Shown in pieces: positions 62,424-64,000 of a stretch of 64,000 nucleotides of DNA; the stretch's first letter is position 1; the number at the start of each line of letters is the position of its first letter. This DNA comes from Pseudomonadota bacterium. GTDB taxonomy: Bacteria; Pseudomonadota; Alphaproteobacteria; Rhizobiales; Xanthobacteraceae. The translations under genes were made by a program, and so were the position numbers. The stretch covers positions 558,001 through 622,000 of the forward strand of contig JAEYAW010000031.1 of assembly GCA_023404675.1 (NCBI GenBank), written 5' to 3'. The notes below the pieces were generated by a model, which was given only the letters and a program-made list of their open reading frames with translations, did no database searches and was not told where the DNA came from.

Positions 62424-63200
62424 CTAGTTTGACGCCACGGAACGTGAAGGAGACTCGTTTCTCTTGATCGCCTTCCAGACGTCCGCGCGCAGATGCGCGA
62501 AAACAGGGTCTTCTTTGGTAACAACCTGGTCGCGCGGCAACGGAAGCGGCACGTCAAATGTCGTGGTGACGACAGTTGGCTTGATGCTGAGCGCAACGAT
62601 CCGGTCGCTGAGATAGACCGACTCGTCGATGTCGTGGGTCACCAGAAGAATCGTCATGCCGAACTCCTGACGCACGGACAGCACGAGATCCTCAAGATCG
62701 GCGCGGGTTTGTGCATCGACCGAGGCAAACGGCTCGTCCATCACGAGCATCTGCGGCTCGTAGGCGAGCGCGCGGGCGATCGCCACGCGCTGCTGCATCC
62801 CGCCGGACAACTGCCAGGGATATTTGTGTTCGGCTTCGAGCAAACCCACCGAGTGCAGCGCGCGATGAACCAGCGCATCCTTCTGCTGGCGGGACAGGCT
62901 CTTGCGCTTGAGGGGAAACGCGACATTGGCGCCGACCGTCATCCAGGGATAGAGCGAGCGGCCATATTCCTGGAACACCAGCGCCATCTCGCGCGGCGGG
63001 CCAGATACGCGACTGCCCGCGAACATCACTTCACCCGCGGTCGGCGGGAGCAGCCCGCACACGCATTTGAGCAGCGTGGTCTTGCCGCACCCCGAGGGGC
63101 CGACAATGCTGACGAACTCTCCCCTTCTCACCTCGAAGTTCACATCGTCGAGGACCAGATCGCGATCATACAGCTTGCGGAGGTGGCGGACTGTCAGCAT
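62424..63200 (-). CDS. ABC transporter ATP-binding protein (SsuB/TauB/NrtD type)
   Basis: 258 residues. Walker A GPSGCGKTTLLKC, Q-loop VFQEYGRSLYPW, signature LSGGMQQRVAIARALA, Walker B MLVMDEPFASVD, H-loop VTHDIDES. The Q-loop and DIDESVYLSDRI are typical of nitrate/sulfonate/taurine importers, a group that in practice also imports many aromatic acids. Begins 3 bases after the permease. Confidence 0.92.
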   Translation of the reverse strand: MLTVRHLRKLYDRDLVLDDVNFEVRRGEFVSIVGPSGCGKTTLLKCVCGLLPPTAGEVMFAGSRVSGPPREMALVFQEYGRSLYPWMTVGANVAFPLKRKSLSRQQKDALVHRALHSVGLLEAEHKYPWQLSGGMQQRVAIARALAYEPQMLVMDEPFASVDAQTRADLEDLVLSVRQEFGMTILLVTHDIDESVYLSDRIVALSIKPTVVTTTFDVPLPLPRDQVVTKEDPVFAHLRADVWKAIKRNESPSRSVASN

Positions 63201-63203
63201 CGC

Positions 63204-63980
63204 TTAGTCTCCATCAAGGCGACGGGCCGCGTGATACCAGCGCAGCGAACGCTTCTCGATCAGTTCGAGAATGAGATTCAGCAGATAGCCGAGCAGCCCC
63301 AGCATCAGGATGCCCGACCACATGTCGGGGATCGCAAAATTGCTCTGCGCCTGCAGCACAAAGAAGCCGATGCCGTCGGTGCTCGACACCATCTCGCTGA
63401 TGACCATGAGAATCACGGCGAGCGCGAGACTGACCCGCAGCCCGGCGAACACGCGCGGCATCGCCGCCGGAATCACCACATGCAGCAGGATATCGCGCGG
63501 CGCGAGATTGAAGGCGGCGGCGGTGTCGCGCTGCAAGGCGTCCACGCTGCGAACGCCGTCGACCGTGGAAATCAGCACCGGCCACAGACAGACGAAGCCG
63601 ATGACCGCGATCTTCATCGCATCGCCAATCCCGAGCACCAGCATGGCGAGCGGCAGCAATGCTGGCGGCGGGATCGAGCGCAAAAACTGGATGACCGGAT
63701 CGACCGCCCGGCGCCCGGACGGCCACAGGCCCAGCAGTATCCCTCCGGCAAAGCCGAGGGCGCAGCCCGCACCATAGCCGAGCGCGAGCCGCCTGACGCT
63801 CGGAACCACGTCGGAGGCGATGCCGTCGAACAGCCAGACGTCGCGGAACGATTCCAGCACCATCGTGAGCGGCGGAAAGTAGGGCGAGGGATGCGACGCG
63901 GAAACAAATGCCCACAGCAGCAGAAGGACGACGGGCGATCCGAATTCGACAAGCGCGCGGGTACGTTTTCCTGTCAGCAT
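63204..63980 (-). CDS. ABC transporter permease (SsuC/TauC type)
   Basis: 258 residues with six predicted membrane segments. The EAA-type loop reads AMPRVFAGLRVSLALAVILMVISEMVSS, as in SsuC/TauC. SIPPPALLPLAMLVLGIG and FVCLWPVLISTVDGVRSVD are also characteristic. The gene is complete, starting 20 bases from the right edge; the matching binding-protein gene is probably just outside the window. Confidence 0.9.
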   Translation of the reverse strand: MLTGKRTRALVEFGSPVVLLLLWAFVSASHPSPYFPPLTMVLESFRDVWLFDGIASDVVPSVRRLALGYGAGCALGFAGGILLGLWPSGRRAVDPVIQFLRSIPPPALLPLAMLVLGIGDAMKIAVIGFVCLWPVLISTVDGVRSVDALQRDTAAAFNLAPRDILLHVVIPAAMPRVFAGLRVSLALAVILMVISEMVSSTDGIGFFVLQAQSNFAIPDMWSGILMLGLLGYLLNLILELIEKRSLRWYHAARRLDGD

Positions 63981-64000
63981 GGGCTCTCCGCCTATGGCCG

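Overview
The window reads as chromosomal DNA of a high-GC alphaproteobacterium. A RegB/RegA redox two-component pair, a cyo quinol oxidase with SURF1, an alphaproteobacterial-style type II secretion cluster, dadA-dadX with an Lrp regulator, and many ABC importers all point to Hyphomicrobiales, most likely the Bradyrhizobium/Rhodopseudomonas/Afipia group (Nitrobacteraceae). This placement comes from gene content and protein character only; no search was run. I see no rRNA, tRNA, CRISPR array, insertion sequence or phage gene. Genes are tightly packed with many 4-bp start/stop overlaps.

Layout. 0-2.5 kb: 5' part of leuA with an upstream leader peptide carrying a Leu-Leu-Gly-Gly-Leu4 run, a PPK2 polyphosphate kinase and a NUDIX-like protein. 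2.6-5.7 kb: alanine catabolism (dadA, dadX) divergent from an Lrp-type regulator. 5.7-8.8 kb: LysR regulator, aldo/keto reductase, MFS transporter. 8.9-17.5 kb: a respiratory island with regA, regB, surf1 and cyoDCBA on the minus strand, and a divergent MFS transporter sharing a 21-bp palindrome with cyoA.

17.6-30.1 kb: a methyltransferase, then a type II secretion system: a minus-strand run gspE-F-G-H-I-J-K-L-M plus a GspC-like gene lacking a PDZ domain, and divergent gspD with a prepilin peptidase. 30.1-35.8 kb: exported or surface functions (Sel1 protein, rhamnan-synthesis-F-like protein, small secreted protein, subtilase, STN-like secreted protein); some may be secretion substrates or partners.

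35.9-46.8 kb: an apparent operon of YtcJ-type amidohydrolase, COG0523 GTPase, and a complete dipeptide/oligopeptide-type ABC importer, divergent from a MocR-type regulator, with direct repeats in the shared promoter region; then a TauE/SafE permease. 46.9-54.2 kb: SnoaL-like protein, FAD amine oxidase-like protein, PutA, AraC regulator, small membrane protein.

54.4-64 kb: a minus-strand catabolic cluster joining an amidohydrolase-2 protein, a second COG0523 GTPase, a feruloyl-CoA-synthase-like ligase, a Liv-type binding protein, an ABM-domain protein, a stand-alone FAD-synthetase domain, an HpaB-type flavin hydroxylase and SsuBC-type ABC components. This cluster and the 36-44 kb operon, which share an amidohydrolase plus COG0523 pairing, are the best candidates for undescribed systems; the substrates cannot be read from sequence alone.
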